Source: Candidatus Eiseniibacteriota bacterium (lineage in GTDB: Bacteria; Eisenbacteria; RBG-16-71-46; CAIMUX01). Taken from it: 39,877 nucleotides of DNA. This document shows positions 1 through 9,368 of the stretch, in pieces (within the stretch, counting starts at the first letter, position 1; each line of letters starts with the position of its first letter). The position numbers and the translations under genes were made by a program. The DNA lies in NCBI GenBank assembly GCA_029569475.1, contig JAKQSZ010000005.1, positions 1-39,877 of the forward strand, given 5' to 3'. The notes beneath the pieces are model-generated. The model was given only the letters and a program-made list of their open reading frames with translations. It searched no databases and was not told the origin of the DNA.

Positions 1-890
1 GTCTTGCCGGAGCCCACGTCCCCCTGCAGCAGCCGGTTCATCGGCTGGTCCCGGCGCAGATCGCGCAGGATCTCGCTCAAGACCTCTCGTTGGCCGCGGG
101 TCAGACGGAAGGGCAGCGCGGCCGCCAGCTGCCGCAGGAGACGCCCCTCCGGCGCGATCGGCGCGGCGGCGTGGGGATGCTGCCGTCCCCGCCGGGCCAG
201 GCCGAAGGCGAGCTGCAAGGTGAGGAACTCGTCAAAGGCCAGACGTAAACGCGCGCGCTCGGCCTCTTCGGGCGCCTGCGGATAGTGGATCCGCTCAAGA
301 GCCCAGCGCAGCTCGGCCAGCCCCAGCGCCTCGCGCCGTCCGGGAGGCAGAGGATCCTCGACACCGGGCAGCAGTTCTCTCAGGGCGGTCAGGACCCAGG
401 TCCGGAGCATCTTCTGGGAGAGACCGGCGGTCAGGTCGTAGACCGGTACGATGCGCCCGCCGGTGACCGGCTCGGGCGAGGCGGCCTTCTCCAGGACCTC
501 GAACTCCGGGTGCACGAACTGCGGCCGCCCGAGCTGGCTGCGAACCGTTCCGCTGAGAAGGAGCCTGGCCCCGGGCTTGAGCACCCGCGTGAGGTACGGC
601 TGGTTGAACCACACGGCTGACGCCGAGGCCGTTTCATCTCGCAGCCGGGCCTCGACGGTCGAAACCCGGCCCCGCGTAGGCTGGGCCACAACCATCTCGA
701 TCTCGACTTGCGACGTATGGTCGCATCCAGGCCGGAGAGCGGAAAGGGGCACCAGCCGGCTGCGGTCGAGCCAGGTCCGGGGCAGGTGCCAGAGCAGATC
801 CCAGACAGTGGTGATCTCCAGGCGCCCCAGGGCCTGCGCCCGCCTGGGGCCGATTCCCGGCAGGTACTGCGCCAACATGCTGCGGTCCAT
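1..890 (-). CDS. recG: ATP-dependent DNA helicase RecG, N-terminal part (runs off the window)
   Basis: RecG is a monomeric superfamily 2 helicase that reverses stalled replication forks and branch-migrates Holliday junctions. I translated the minus strand from the ATG at 890. The frame stays open to base 1 and ends in LLQGDVGSGKT, the Walker A motif that begins the helicase core, at about residue 287-296. That distance matches the long N-terminal wedge region of the family. The N-terminus has a helix-hairpin-helix-like stretch (YLPGIGPRRAQALGRL) and then WDLLWHLPRTWLDRS, typical of RecG. The OB-fold wedge includes VWFNQPYL and a LLLSGTV strand. The C-terminal two thirds, with the DEAH-type motifs, lie outside the window. 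It diverges from rpmB. No frameshift is seen. Identity is confident from order and motifs; the start could also be the second Met, four codons downstream. Confidence 0.93.
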   Translation of the reverse strand, partial: MDRSMLAQYLPGIGPRRAQALGRLEITTVWDLLWHLPRTWLDRSRLVPLSALRPGCDHTSQVEIEMVVAQPTRGRVSTVEARLRDETASASAVWFNQPYLTRVLKPGARLLLSGTVRSQLGRPQFVHPEFEVLEKAASPEPVTGGRIVPVYDLTAGLSQKMLRTWVLTALRELLPGVEDPLPPGRREALGLAELRWALERIHYPQAPEEAERARLRLAFDEFLTLQLAFGLARRGRQHPHAAAPIAPEGRLLRQLAAALPFRLTRGQREVLSEILRDLRRDQPMNRLLQGDVGSGK

Positions 891-940
891 GGAACTGACA
901 CGGTAGCGGCCGGAGGCCCGCGTGAAAATAGGATTTCGGC

Positions 941-969
941 TTGTCGGTTCTCCCCCGCTTCGATAGACT
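941..969 (+). promoter_or_regulatory. candidate sigma70-type promoter of rpmB
   Basis: A TTGTCG hexamer at 941-946 and TAGACT at 964-969 are separated by exactly 17 bp. They lie 32 nt upstream of the rpmB ATG in the short recG/rpmB divergent spacer. This is a pattern match only; no conservation data are available. Confidence 0.45.
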
Positions 970-1000
970 GCTGTTTTGTGTCAACTAGGGGAGGAAGGAC

Positions 1001-1228
1001 ATGTCTCGCGCTTGCGACATCTGTGGCAAGGGAATCATGTTCGGCAACCAGATCAGCCACGCGCACAACCTCTCGCGCCGCATCTGGCAGCCGAACCTGC
1101 AAACTGTGCGTGTCGTCATCGACGGTCGCCCCCAACGGGCGCGCGTCTGCACCACGTGCCTCAAGTCCGGCCGGGTCGTGAAGAACGTTCGCCTGCACAA
1201 GGGCGAGCCCAAGGTCGCCGAGGCTTAG
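1001..1228 (+). CDS. rpmB: 50S ribosomal protein L28, zinc-binding form
   Basis: A 75-residue basic protein that matches bacterial L28 over its full length. It starts MSRACDICGKG, has the family stretch NQISHAHNLSRRIWQPNLQ, and ends with the TTCLKSGRVVK segment. L28 is a late-assembling component of the large ribosomal subunit. Two CxxC pairs, CDIC near the N-terminus and CTTC near residue 50, make it the zinc-binding (C+) paralogue type. A strong Shine-Dalgarno, AGGGGAGGAAGG at 987-998, supports the ATG. The gene stands alone on the plus strand, diverging from recG. It is one of only two confident plus-strand genes here. Confidence 0.97.
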   Translation: MSRACDICGKGIMFGNQISHAHNLSRRIWQPNLQTVRVVIDGRPQRARVCTTCLKSGRVVKNVRLHKGEPKVAEA

Positions 1229-1549
1229 CTCGCCACAGCCCAAAGCCCGCACCGGGTTTCATTGCGGCACGTTTCATTGTGTCACTTCCGGCGCGGGATC
1301 TCCCAGGTCCCTGGAGATCCCTACGCGGACTTGCCATGTTGCCACGCTCTTCAACGTCGGCGACCCCCACGGACAGTGTTGATCGCGGAGCAACCGAGTG
1401 ATCTGCGCAATCTGCCGGGTTGTGGATCGGTGGACCCGCGCCCGACGGCACACCATGTTATCCCGGGAAAGGGGTCCATGGGACCGGCACCTGGGTCAGG
1501 AAACCCGGATCAAGACGCCGGGAGCAACGGAAAGGGCGCTCGTCTCGGT
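1229..1549. other. convergent intergenic region with two GC-rich hairpins
   Basis: There is no convincing gene in these 321 bp between the convergent ends of rpmB and the PD40 lipoprotein gene. The region holds a 9-bp perfect inverted repeat at 1295-1321. A second, smaller hairpin lies at 1504-1522: CCCGG and CCGGG with a 9-nt loop, followed by TTT when read on the minus strand. That one is placed as a weak terminator for the minus-strand gene. Short ORFs here have no recognisable content. Confidence 0.5.
1295..1321 (+). terminator. possible rpmB transcript-end hairpin
   Basis: GGGATCTCC (1295-1303) and GGAGATCCC (1313-1321) form a perfect 9-bp stem with a 9-nt loop, 67 nt after the rpmB stop. 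No U-tract follows, so intrinsic termination is not assured. It may only protect the 3' end. Confidence 0.3.
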
Positions 1550-2448
1550 CTACGGTGATCCGAGGTCATCCTGCCAGTCGATGCTCAACTCCCGATCGAA
1601 GGTTCCGTCGGCCCGGATCGCCCAGAGCCCTTGCTTTGGGTAGACCAGCTCCGTCCCATCCGCCGACCACGAGCAGTCCTGCCATCCGGGCTCGCACTTC
1701 GACCCGGTGGCCTTCAGCCGACGATCCGAACCGGTCCGGAGATCGAGGATGTGGACGCCATCCACTCGCGTGTATGCGATCCGGTCACCGGAGGGCGACC
1801 AGCGCGGGTGCACGTCCTGGCCGTCCAATCCGCCGATCCGCTCTACCTCGCGGTCGCTGATCCGCAGTCGATACAGCTCAGGGCTCTGTTCCGATCCGTC
1901 GTAGCAGGAAAACGCGATGTAAGCGCCGTCAGGCGACCAGGTCGGTTCCCGGGCCCTTAGCTTCGACACCCAGATCACCGGTTCCGGATTCTCCAGGTCC
2001 ACCATCCAGATACCGGCTGAATCCGACGGGGTGGTGCGGTCGAAGGCGATGCGCGTTCCGTCCGGCGACCAGGCGGGGAAGAAAAGGCGGCTGCGGACGA
2101 TGGTTCGGGTTGTATCCTCCCGCTCGCTCCAAACCACCAGTTCCTCGCCACGGACATAGGCCAGCCGGTCTCCACTCGGGCTCCACGCCGGCATGTCACC
2201 GGAGTCCAGGAAGGTGGCGCGGCCTGTCCTATCCCGGATCCACACGCCGGACCGTCGCGCCCCCAGATCCGGATGATAGAATGCGATCCGCCCGTCCGGC
2301 CCCCAGGATGGAAGCTCGATCCGTCCGCTCTGATCCACTTGCCCGCAAGGGGGGCCAACCAGCTGGTACGCCTCGCTTCCGCAACCCGCACCTGTCAGAC
2401 TGGCGGATAGCCACAACAAAGGAAAGGCCTGCTGCCACCGTCGCTTCA

Positions 2449-2452
<4 letters not shown>
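1550..2452 (-). CDS. PD40/WD40-like beta-propeller lipoprotein
   Basis: A predicted exported protein of about 300 residues. The chosen ATG at 2452 forms a 4-nt ATGA overlap with the gene upstream. It gives MMKRRWQQAF followed by a hydrophobic stretch and a cysteine in LTGAGCGS, a loose lipobox. A longer in-frame ORF upstream lacks signal-peptide character. The body has at least five PD40 (TolB-type) repeats, each with a W/PSPDG-like turn: SWGPDGRIAFY, AWSPSGDRLAY, AWSPDGTRIAF, TWSPDGAYIAF and RWSPSGDRIAY. This makes a six- or seven-bladed propeller. Such folds bind proteins or ligands at the cell surface or in the periplasm. No catalytic residues are evident, and the specific function is unknown. 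Coupling to the broken FlgD-tail gene suggests joint expression. Confidence 0.75.
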
Positions 2453-3298
<846 letters not shown>

Positions 3299-3612
3299 CC
3301 TTACCGCTTCCTTACGGCCAACACCGCGTTTGGATCAGGACCAAACGACCATCGTGTAGACGGCAGCAGACTGGAATCGGCCGAGACACCGGCCACTACG
3401 TCAATGGGCAGTGTAGGCAGCCCGGAGGACAACTTCTACCCGTATCTGTGATCGCAGGACTCCCAGTTCGGTGGGCTTACATCTCGCTGTCAAGCCGGCT
3501 CAGGTCCGAGAGGCGGGAGCGGAGTGAAAGTCAAGCGCAGCCTCTCCGTCGGGGTCTCTGCTCGAGGTCGCCGATCCTCCGGCCGCTCCCTGCCACGTAG
3601 CAGGCCTGAGAG
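3299..3612. other. intergenic region upstream of the AG-tract gene
   Basis: I see no gene in these 314 bp. Reading the minus strand, it should hold the promoter and leader of the 3298 ATG, whose only SD-like signals are AAGGAAG and GGTAAGG. No good -35/-10 pair was found; a TTGACG at 3399-3404 lacks a proper partner. A 5-bp hairpin (CCTGC/GCAGG, 3589-3604) lies just after the TPR gene stop. Confidence 0.4.
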
Positions 3613-5244
3613 CTAGAGATCGTCGAGCAACCGAGGGTCGGCCAAAGCCCTCGCCGCCGGGTTCGCCGGATCGGCCCGCAGCGCCTCGGCCAGCACCTCG
3701 GCCCCTCGCGCCTCCTCTCCTTCGTTGAGGAGCGAGAAGCCCAAAGCCAGGCGGGCATCAACGTAGCCGGGATTGTGGGCCAGCGCCCGTTCGTAGCACT
3801 CCTTCGCCTCGCGTCCCCGCCCCTGCCCATCGAGCGCCTTGCCCAGCAGGAACAGCAGGTCGGGATAATCCGGCTGTTCGCTCAAGGCCGACCGCAGATG
3901 CTCCTCGGCCCCGGCATGGTCCCCCTGGCGCAGAAGCTGCCGCGCCAGAGCCTCCCGGGCCCGCACGAATCCGGGATTGAGCGCCAGGGCTTCCTCCAGG
4001 TGGCCCGCCGCCCCGGCCTGGTTCCCCTGTTCCTGGAGCACCAGCGCCATCCCGAGGTGGGCGTCCGCGAAATCGGGGTGCTGTTCGAGGATCGACCGGA
4101 AGAGCCCCTGCGCCCGCCCCGGCTCGCCGCATCTCAGGTACATGTGGCCCAGTTCGCTGCGGGCGCGCATCAGGTTCGGTTCTCCTTCCAGGGCCTCGGA
4201 GATCGCTCGCATGGAGGCTTCGGTGTCACCCTGGCAGGCGAGGGTGAGGCCCAGGAAGTAGCGGGCCCGATGGTAGGCGGGATGCGTCGCGAGAAGTTCC
4301 TCGATGCGCTGCCGCGCCACGGCCAGCCGCCCGCGGCGCAGGTCGGCCACGCCCAGAAAGAGGATCACGTCGGGATACTGCGGTTGCCGCGCGGCGGCGA
4401 CCTCCAGGTGTTCGGCCGCCTCGGCCGGCCGGCCACGGCGTAGACAGACCAGGCCCATCTGCAGCCGCGCCTCGACGTACTGCGGGTTGATGGCGATCGC
4501 CTCGGCCAGTTCGGCCTCCGCGCGCTCGTAATCGCCGGCTTCCGAGTAGAGGATGCCGAGCTTGCACCGGAGGTCGGCATAGCGGGGGTTGCGCTCCACC
4601 GCCTGCAGAAGCTCGTCGATCGAGCGCCGCCGGTCTCCCTGATCGTAGGCCTCGAGCGCCCGCTTGAGGTGCTCCTGCCCCTCCTGGCGCCGCGCCGTCT
4701 CTGCCTGGATCTCCATTATGATCTGGTCATCGAGGTGCGCGGCCAGGTCGAGGTTCAGGCGCATGGGCAAGCGGAACTCGGTCCCCGCCAGGTGGCGGAG
4801 CTCCTCGAGGGCCGGTTCCAGCCGGCCCATCTTCCAGAGGACCACGGCCAGTTCGGCGCGCGCCTCGGCATAGCGGGGATTGATCTCCAGCGCCTGCCGG
4901 CAGTGTTCCTCGGCCTCGGCCAGCTCCCCCCCCTGCGCCAGGATCATGGCGAGGCGAAAGTGCAGGTCCGGGTAGCGGTAGCCCTGCTGGATGGCCTGCT
5001 CGAACTGCTCCCGCGCCGCTTTCGTGGCCCCCTGTTCCTGCAGCGAGAGGCCGAGCTTGGCGTGAGCCTCCGCGGCGTAGAAACGGCCGAGGCTGTGGTA
5101 GGGATTGTTGCGGTCATGGATGGTGGCCAGCGCGTTTTCGAAGGCTCGCGCCGCCGGCTCGTACTGCTTCTGGTTGAAGAGCACGATGCCCTGGCGATAG
5201 CGCCCCATTCCCCCGCGCGAGAAGAGTCGCCCCAACAACGACAA
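3613..5244 (-). CDS. tetratricopeptide-repeat protein downstream of ftsZ
   Basis: A protein of about 543 residues made almost wholly of 34-residue TPR units, roughly twelve to thirteen of them. Examples are the segments containing YAEARAELAVVLWKMGR, YADLRCKLGILYSEAGDY and YVDARLALGFSLLNEGEE. TPR superhelices are protein-binding scaffolds. No enzyme domain, clear signal peptide or membrane segment is seen. The TTG at 5244 is preferred because GGAGG (5253-5257) sits 8 nt upstream. The in-frame GTG at 5253 would overlap that Shine-Dalgarno. It is the last gene in the dcw direction, 207 nt or so after ftsZ across a hairpin-bearing spacer, so it could be read from the ftsZ promoter. An assembly or adaptor role in division is a guess from position alone. 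Confidence 0.85.
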   Translation of the reverse strand: MSLLGRLFSRGGMGRYRQGIVLFNQKQYEPAARAFENALATIHDRNNPYHSLGRFYAAEAHAKLGLSLQEQGATKAAREQFEQAIQQGYRYPDLHFRLAMILAQGGELAEAEEHCRQALEINPRYAEARAELAVVLWKMGRLEPALEELRHLAGTEFRLPMRLNLDLAAHLDDQIIMEIQAETARRQEGQEHLKRALEAYDQGDRRRSIDELLQAVERNPRYADLRCKLGILYSEAGDYERAEAELAEAIAINPQYVEARLQMGLVCLRRGRPAEAAEHLEVAAARQPQYPDVILFLGVADLRRGRLAVARQRIEELLATHPAYHRARYFLGLTLACQGDTEASMRAISEALEGEPNLMRARSELGHMYLRCGEPGRAQGLFRSILEQHPDFADAHLGMALVLQEQGNQAGAAGHLEEALALNPGFVRAREALARQLLRQGDHAGAEEHLRSALSEQPDYPDLLFLLGKALDGQGRGREAKECYERALAHNPGYVDARLALGFSLLNEGEEARGAEVLAEALRADPANPAARALADPRLLDDL

Positions 5245-5348
5245 TGCTCTCACCTCCGGGGCGTCGTGCGGGGCCCCAGCCGCTCGCGCCTCACCTTGAC
5301 GGTCTCACCTGATCCGTCGCCGGCCCGTTCCGATCGCCGCAACGGCCC

Positions 5349-5381
5349 GCGGCCCGCAGGAATCACCTTCTCGCGGGCCGC
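5349..5381. repeat. inverted repeat in the ftsZ-TPR spacer
   Basis: GCGGCCCGC (5349-5357) and GCGGGCCGC (5373-5381) form a perfect 9-bp GC-only stem with a 15-nt loop. A second imperfect hairpin lies at 5429-5456 (GCGACC/GGTCGC arms), within 5-30 nt of the ftsZ stop. Neither has a U-tract. They may attenuate or partly terminate read-through into the TPR gene. Confidence 0.45.
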
Positions 5382-5459
5382 CTCTGCAATCCCCAATGGC
5401 CGCTCTTCGCGGCGGCGCGAGAGCCCCTGCGACCGGCGCACCGGCCGGAGGGTCGCCCA

Positions 5460-7172
5460 TCAGTCCATGCGCTTGCGCATGAACGTCGGCTCATCGAGCG
5501 GATTGCGCCGGCCGACGCGACGTTCGCCACCCTGGTCTTCACCGGACAGCGGTTTCCTGCCGCGGGGCCGGAAGCGTTCGCCCGGGGACAGACTCAGTTT
5601 GTCCCAGGCGTGACGCCACGGCAAACCGCGGTGCACCGGCCGCTCTTCCTCGCGCTCGGGCAAGAAGAGCGGAGCATCCATTCCCTCTTCCGAGGACCAG
5701 CCCGGGCCGGCCTCGCCGCCGAAGTTCTCGTACCGTCCCGGGTCCTCCGGGAACTCCTCCGGCGGCAGGGGCGGGCGCGATCGGTCCCCGCGTCCGTCGG
5801 CGACAGGGCGCGAGGGAGCGGGCGGCGCCATCCGCTCGGTGGAGGAGATCAGTTCCATCACCGCCGGATCGAACGGAGCCCGGTCCTTCGCCTCACGTCC
5901 GGTATCGGCCGGGCGGCCTGCCATCTTCCGGAATCCTTCCGGGCGAGATTCGCTCGAGCGGGCATCGGGCCGGGAGTCTGCCGAAAGGCCGTCCACCGCG
6001 CCGGCCTCCGGCGCCCACGACTCGACCGGCTGAGGCGCCGGGCCCTTCGCGGAATCCACCGGCGCGAACATCGGCTCGGAATGCCCTCCGCCGCTCGCCG
6101 CCTCCGCCCGGACCTCGGGAGTCCTCAACCCGCCATCCACGCGCGGTTCGGGCGAGCGGAGCACGGCCTCGATCTGCCGGGCCACCGACCCCGCCGGCTC
6201 GGCCGGCCTGGCCTCGGTACGGGGGAAGCCTGTCGCGATCAACGTGACCCGCATCTCGTCGCGCAAGTTCGGGTCCACCACCGCACCCCAGAAGACATCG
6301 GCTTCCTCGCCCACGCGCTCGGAGATGAACCGCGCGGCCTCGGCCGCCTCGTGCAGGCTCATGCCCGGGCCTCCCTGGACGTTGATCAGCAGAGCCTCGG
6401 CTCCGAAGATGCTGACCTCCTCGAGCAGCGGGCTGGAGACGGCGCCCTGCGCGGCCTCGATCGCGCGGGAAGGCCCTTCCGCCACGCCGCAGCCCAGCAG
6501 CGCGTTGCCGCGGTTGTGCATGACCGTCTTCACGTCCGCGAAGTCGAGGTTGATCTCGCCGTGGCCGGTGATGAGATCGGAGATGCCGCGGGTCGCCTGC
6601 AACAGCACCTCGTCGGCCACGAGCATGGCGGCGAGAAAGGGCGTGCCCGGCTCGACGATGTTCAGAAGCTTCTGATTGGGGATGGCGATGAGCGTGTCGA
6701 CGCTGCGCGAGAGGGCAGCAAGCCCCGCCTGCGCCCGGTTCATCTTCTTCTTCCCCTCGAAGCTGAAGGGCTTGGTCACAACGGCGACGGTGAGGATGCC
6801 CAGTTCGCGGGCGATCTCAGCCACGACCGGCGCCGCGCCGGTTCCGGTTCCGCCGCCCATGCCGGCGGTGATGAAGAGCATGTCGGCGCCGCGGAGGACT
6901 TCCTCGATCTCGACGCGGTTCTCTTCCGCGGACATGCGCCCGATCTCGGGATCGCCGCCGGCGCCCAGACCACGGGTCACCCCGCAACCGATCTGGAGCC
7001 GGTTGGCGCAGGCGGACTTCTCCAGCGCCTGAAGGTCGGTGTTGGCGACCCAGAACTCCACGCCGGCAAGACCGGATTGGATCATCCGGTTGACTGCGTT
7101 GGAACCCCCGCCTCCGCACCCGAAGACCTTGATACGGGCGGGCGAGGCATTGTTCTCAACGATTTCGAGCAT
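5460..7172 (-). CDS. ftsZ: cell division protein FtsZ with very long C-terminal linker
   Basis: FtsZ is the tubulin-like GTPase that polymerises into the Z-ring at mid-cell. Residues 1-318 are a canonical core: GCGGGGSNAVNRM, the tubulin signature GGGTGTG at 106-112, and the T7 synergy loop NLDFADV at 208-213 with both catalytic aspartates. The final residues DEPTFMRKRMD are the conserved C-terminal peptide that binds FtsA and other partners. Between them is a linker of about 240 residues rich in Pro, Glu, Arg, Gly and Ser. This brings the protein to 570 residues against the usual 350-400. The start has GGGAGG about 8 nt upstream. A strong promoter lies 69-97 nt upstream of the ATG, so ftsZ can be expressed apart from ftsA. 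Confidence 0.97.
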   Translation of the reverse strand: MLEIVENNASPARIKVFGCGGGGSNAVNRMIQSGLAGVEFWVANTDLQALEKSACANRLQIGCGVTRGLGAGGDPEIGRMSAEENRVEIEEVLRGADMLFITAGMGGGTGTGAAPVVAEIARELGILTVAVVTKPFSFEGKKKMNRAQAGLAALSRSVDTLIAIPNQKLLNIVEPGTPFLAAMLVADEVLLQATRGISDLITGHGEINLDFADVKTVMHNRGNALLGCGVAEGPSRAIEAAQGAVSSPLLEEVSIFGAEALLINVQGGPGMSLHEAAEAARFISERVGEEADVFWGAVVDPNLRDEMRVTLIATGFPRTEARPAEPAGSVARQIEAVLRSPEPRVDGGLRTPEVRAEAASGGGHSEPMFAPVDSAKGPAPQPVESWAPEAGAVDGLSADSRPDARSSESRPEGFRKMAGRPADTGREAKDRAPFDPAVMELISSTERMAPPAPSRPVADGRGDRSRPPLPPEEFPEDPGRYENFGGEAGPGWSSEEGMDAPLFLPEREEERPVHRGLPWRHAWDKLSLSPGERFRPRGRKPLSGEDQGGERRVGRRNPLDEPTFMRKRMD

Positions 7173-7240
7173 CGAGGCACCTCCCTGTGTACCGCGGGAT
7201 GCTCGGGGTCAGGATCTTGGGGGGAAGCGGACCCACGAGC

Positions 7241-7269
7241 TTTATAGCATCCCATCCCTGGGCTGACAA
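7241..7269 (-). promoter_or_regulatory. near-consensus sigma70-type promoter for ftsZ
   Basis: On the minus strand, TTGTCA (7264-7269) and TATAAA (7241-7246) are separated by 17 bp; each hexamer matches consensus at 5 of 6 positions. It lies in the 161-bp ftsA-ftsZ gap and predicts a leader of about 60 nt ending in the ftsZ Shine-Dalgarno. It is the best promoter match in the window. Confidence 0.7.
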
Positions 7270-7333
7270 GACTTTGGAACAAGCCGGACCATCACGAAGC
7301 CACTCGCAACGGGGCGCTCCGGCACGGCCCGGG

Positions 7334-8572
7334 TTAGAAGTACTCCTGGATGATCTCCCGGAACGGCCTGCGGAAGCGGCCGAAGAGACCGCTGCGCACG
7401 CGCGTCGTACGATTCTCCTCGGCGGCGTGGCGCACCAGCCCGACGGCGGTGGCCAGGCGCGGATCGCTGGCGAGATCGGTGATTCCCGAAAGGCCGTCGG
7501 GGAAGCCGACGCGGGCGGGCACGCCCAGAACGCGCTCGGCCAGTTCGCAGAGCCCCGGCATCTGCGCGGTGCCGCCCGTGATGACGACGCCGGCCGCCAG
7601 GACCGAGGGGTCGATGGCCCGGTCCACATCCTCCAACACGAGCCCCAGGATCTCCTCCAGGCGCGGCTCGCAAATGCTGGCGAGCACCTGTTGGGTGACG
7701 CGACGGGGCTCCCGACCTCCGACGCCCGGGACATCCACGACGGCGTCGGCCGGAACCTTGGATGCGATGGCGGAACCGAAACGCACCTTGAGCCGCTCCG
7801 CCTGTTCCAGCGGGGTGCGCAACCCGACGGCCAGATCGTTCGTGACGGCCTGGCCTCCATAGCCGATGACCGCCGTGTGCCCGATCGTGCCGTCCACGAA
7901 CACGGCGACGTCGGTGGTGCCCCCGCCGATGTCGAGCAACAGCACGCCGAGCGCGCGCTCGTCGTCGCCCAGCACCGCTTCGGCCGCGGCCAGCGGTTCG
8001 AGGACGACGGCGCTTACCTGGAGTCCGGCGCGGGTGACGCCGCGCAGGAGATTGCGGACCGCCGTGGTCTGCACCGTCACGATGTGGACCTCGGCCTCGA
8101 GGCGCACGCCGGACATGCCGATCGGCTCCTTGATCCCGCCCTGCTCGTCGACCCGATAGGCGCGGGGCAGCACGTGCAGCACTTCGCGGTCGCCGGGGAC
8201 CGCGACCGCACGGGCGGCCTCGAGCACACGCTGGACGTCCTCGCGGGTGATCTCGTTCTCCTTGCGCGAGACGCCGATGACACCGGTGGAGTTGAGCGAG
8301 TGCACGTGCTCGCCGGCGATCCCGACCAGCACCGAGCGGATCGGCACCCCGGCCATCTGCTCGGCCGCCTTGACCGAGTCGGTGATCGCCTGGATGGTCG
8401 CCTCCAGGTTCACCACCACGCCGCGCTCGAGCCCCTGGCAGGCGCGTTGGCCGACGCCCAGAATCGAGAGGGCGGGTTCTTCGGGCCGCGATCCTTCCAC
8501 CAGTTCGGCCACGACGGTGCAGACCTTCGTGGTGCCGACGTCCAGCCCGACCGCGATCTGTCGCCCTCTCAT
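7334..8572 (-). CDS. ftsA: cell division protein FtsA
   Basis: An actin-like ATPase that tethers FtsZ filaments to the membrane and recruits later division proteins. It is 412 residues, the normal size. The N-terminal phosphate-1 loop is GLDVGTTKVCTVVAEL. The SHS2/1C insert lies around residues 85-165, and LLLDIGGGTTDVAVF is the phosphate-2 motif. GVVITGGTAQMPG is the adenosine-binding motif. The last residues, GRFRRPFREIIQEYF, form the expected amphipathic membrane-targeting helix. The ATG has GGGAG 9 nt upstream and follows the ftsQ stop by 4 nt. The ftsQ-ftsA-ftsZ order is the classical one. Confidence 0.97.
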   Translation of the reverse strand: MRGRQIAVGLDVGTTKVCTVVAELVEGSRPEEPALSILGVGQRACQGLERGVVVNLEATIQAITDSVKAAEQMAGVPIRSVLVGIAGEHVHSLNSTGVIGVSRKENEITREDVQRVLEAARAVAVPGDREVLHVLPRAYRVDEQGGIKEPIGMSGVRLEAEVHIVTVQTTAVRNLLRGVTRAGLQVSAVVLEPLAAAEAVLGDDERALGVLLLDIGGGTTDVAVFVDGTIGHTAVIGYGGQAVTNDLAVGLRTPLEQAERLKVRFGSAIASKVPADAVVDVPGVGGREPRRVTQQVLASICEPRLEEILGLVLEDVDRAIDPSVLAAGVVITGGTAQMPGLCELAERVLGVPARVGFPDGLSGITDLASDPRLATAVGLVRHAAEENRTTRVRSGLFGRFRRPFREIIQEYF

Positions 8573-8576
8573 GTCT

Positions 8577-9368
8577 TCATGCTCCCTGCTTCCTGGCGCG
8601 CCCGGAGGCGCCCAGACTGTCGGCCTGCATGTCCAGGGGCAGCCGCACCACCACCTGGTCGCGGAAACGGAGGTCCACCACCGCGTCAGCCAGACCCTGC
8701 CGGTCGAGGTCCTCGAGGACGCGTCCCAGCCGGGCGCCCGGGTCCCGGTGGATCCCGGTCTCCCAGAGGACGACGCGGTGTCCGCGGCGCAGGCAGAGGT
8801 GGAACTCGCTGCCGGACACGTAGTGGATCTCTGAGATCAGCCTCCAGGTTTCCGGCTCGGTAACGGCGAGTTGGAGGATCTCGCTCCACTCCGCGTCCGG
8901 CTGCCCCAGCACGCACCGGTCGCCGGGCACGAGGCCGGAGGGGACCGCGCCGGTCAGGATGGGCAGATCCGCCGGGTCGACCCACTCCCGCGGATCCAGC
9001 ACGATGCCGTCGGCCGCAATCTCCATCGGCGACGGGCCGACCGTGCGCACCACGCTCTCCCGCTCGCGCACGCGCACGTGCAGCCCACGCGGCCACTGCC
9101 AGGCGTACCCGACCTCGCCAAGGCGAGGACAACTTCGTCTCAGCCGATCCTCGTCAGGACGATCCAACTGCCACCACGGCAGCCCGGGACGCAACCCCAG
9201 CAGCTCGAGCAGGTCGCCGGTCTGGATGGACCGGTTGCCCTCGACGGTCACGGTCTCCACCGACCAGATCGGGCGCGCGCTGTAGCGAGCGTGAGCCACG
9301 ATCCCGGCCGCCGCCAGCAGAAGGACGGACCATGGGACGAGATGGAACCGGCGGGATCGACGCTGCAT
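8577..9368 (-). CDS. ftsQ: cell division protein FtsQ
   Basis: A bitopic divisome protein that links FtsL/FtsB to the rest of the complex. It is 263 residues. There is a short basic cytoplasmic tail, a transmembrane helix at about 11-28, and a POTRA domain at about 34-104 that starts WSVETVTVEGNRSIQTGDLLELLGL. A beta domain follows, with SGLVPGDRCVLGQPDAEW and ending before a basic tail. Sequence similarity in this family is low, so the call rests on the POTRA pattern, topology and position between murC and ftsA. The ATG overlaps the murC stop by one base (TGATG). Confidence 0.9.
   Translation of the reverse strand: MQRRSRRFHLVPWSVLLLAAAGIVAHARYSARPIWSVETVTVEGNRSIQTGDLLELLGLRPGLPWWQLDRPDEDRLRRSCPRLGEVGYAWQWPRGLHVRVRERESVVRTVGPSPMEIAADGIVLDPREWVDPADLPILTGAVPSGLVPGDRCVLGQPDAEWSEILQLAVTEPETWRLISEIHYVSGSEFHLCLRRGHRVVLWETGIHRDPGARLGRVLEDLDRQGLADAVVDLRFRDQVVVRLPLDMQADSLGASGRARKQGA

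Noticed and set aside
979..984. Perfect TTGACA on the minus strand as a recG -35 element
   Set aside because: No acceptable -10 hexamer lies 16-18 bp downstream.
431..1252. Minus-strand 273-codon frame across recG start and rpmB
   Set aside because: It is antisense to rpmB and in a different frame from the clear RecG translation; its composition is non-protein-like.
7187..8863. Long plus-strand open frame antisense to ftsA/ftsQ (and similar ones at 5610-7247, 9599-10633, 10837-12387, 14794-16665)
   Set aside because: Shadow frames of GC-rich genes. They are Arg/Gly/His-rich, lack domains, and lie opposite confidently identified dcw genes.
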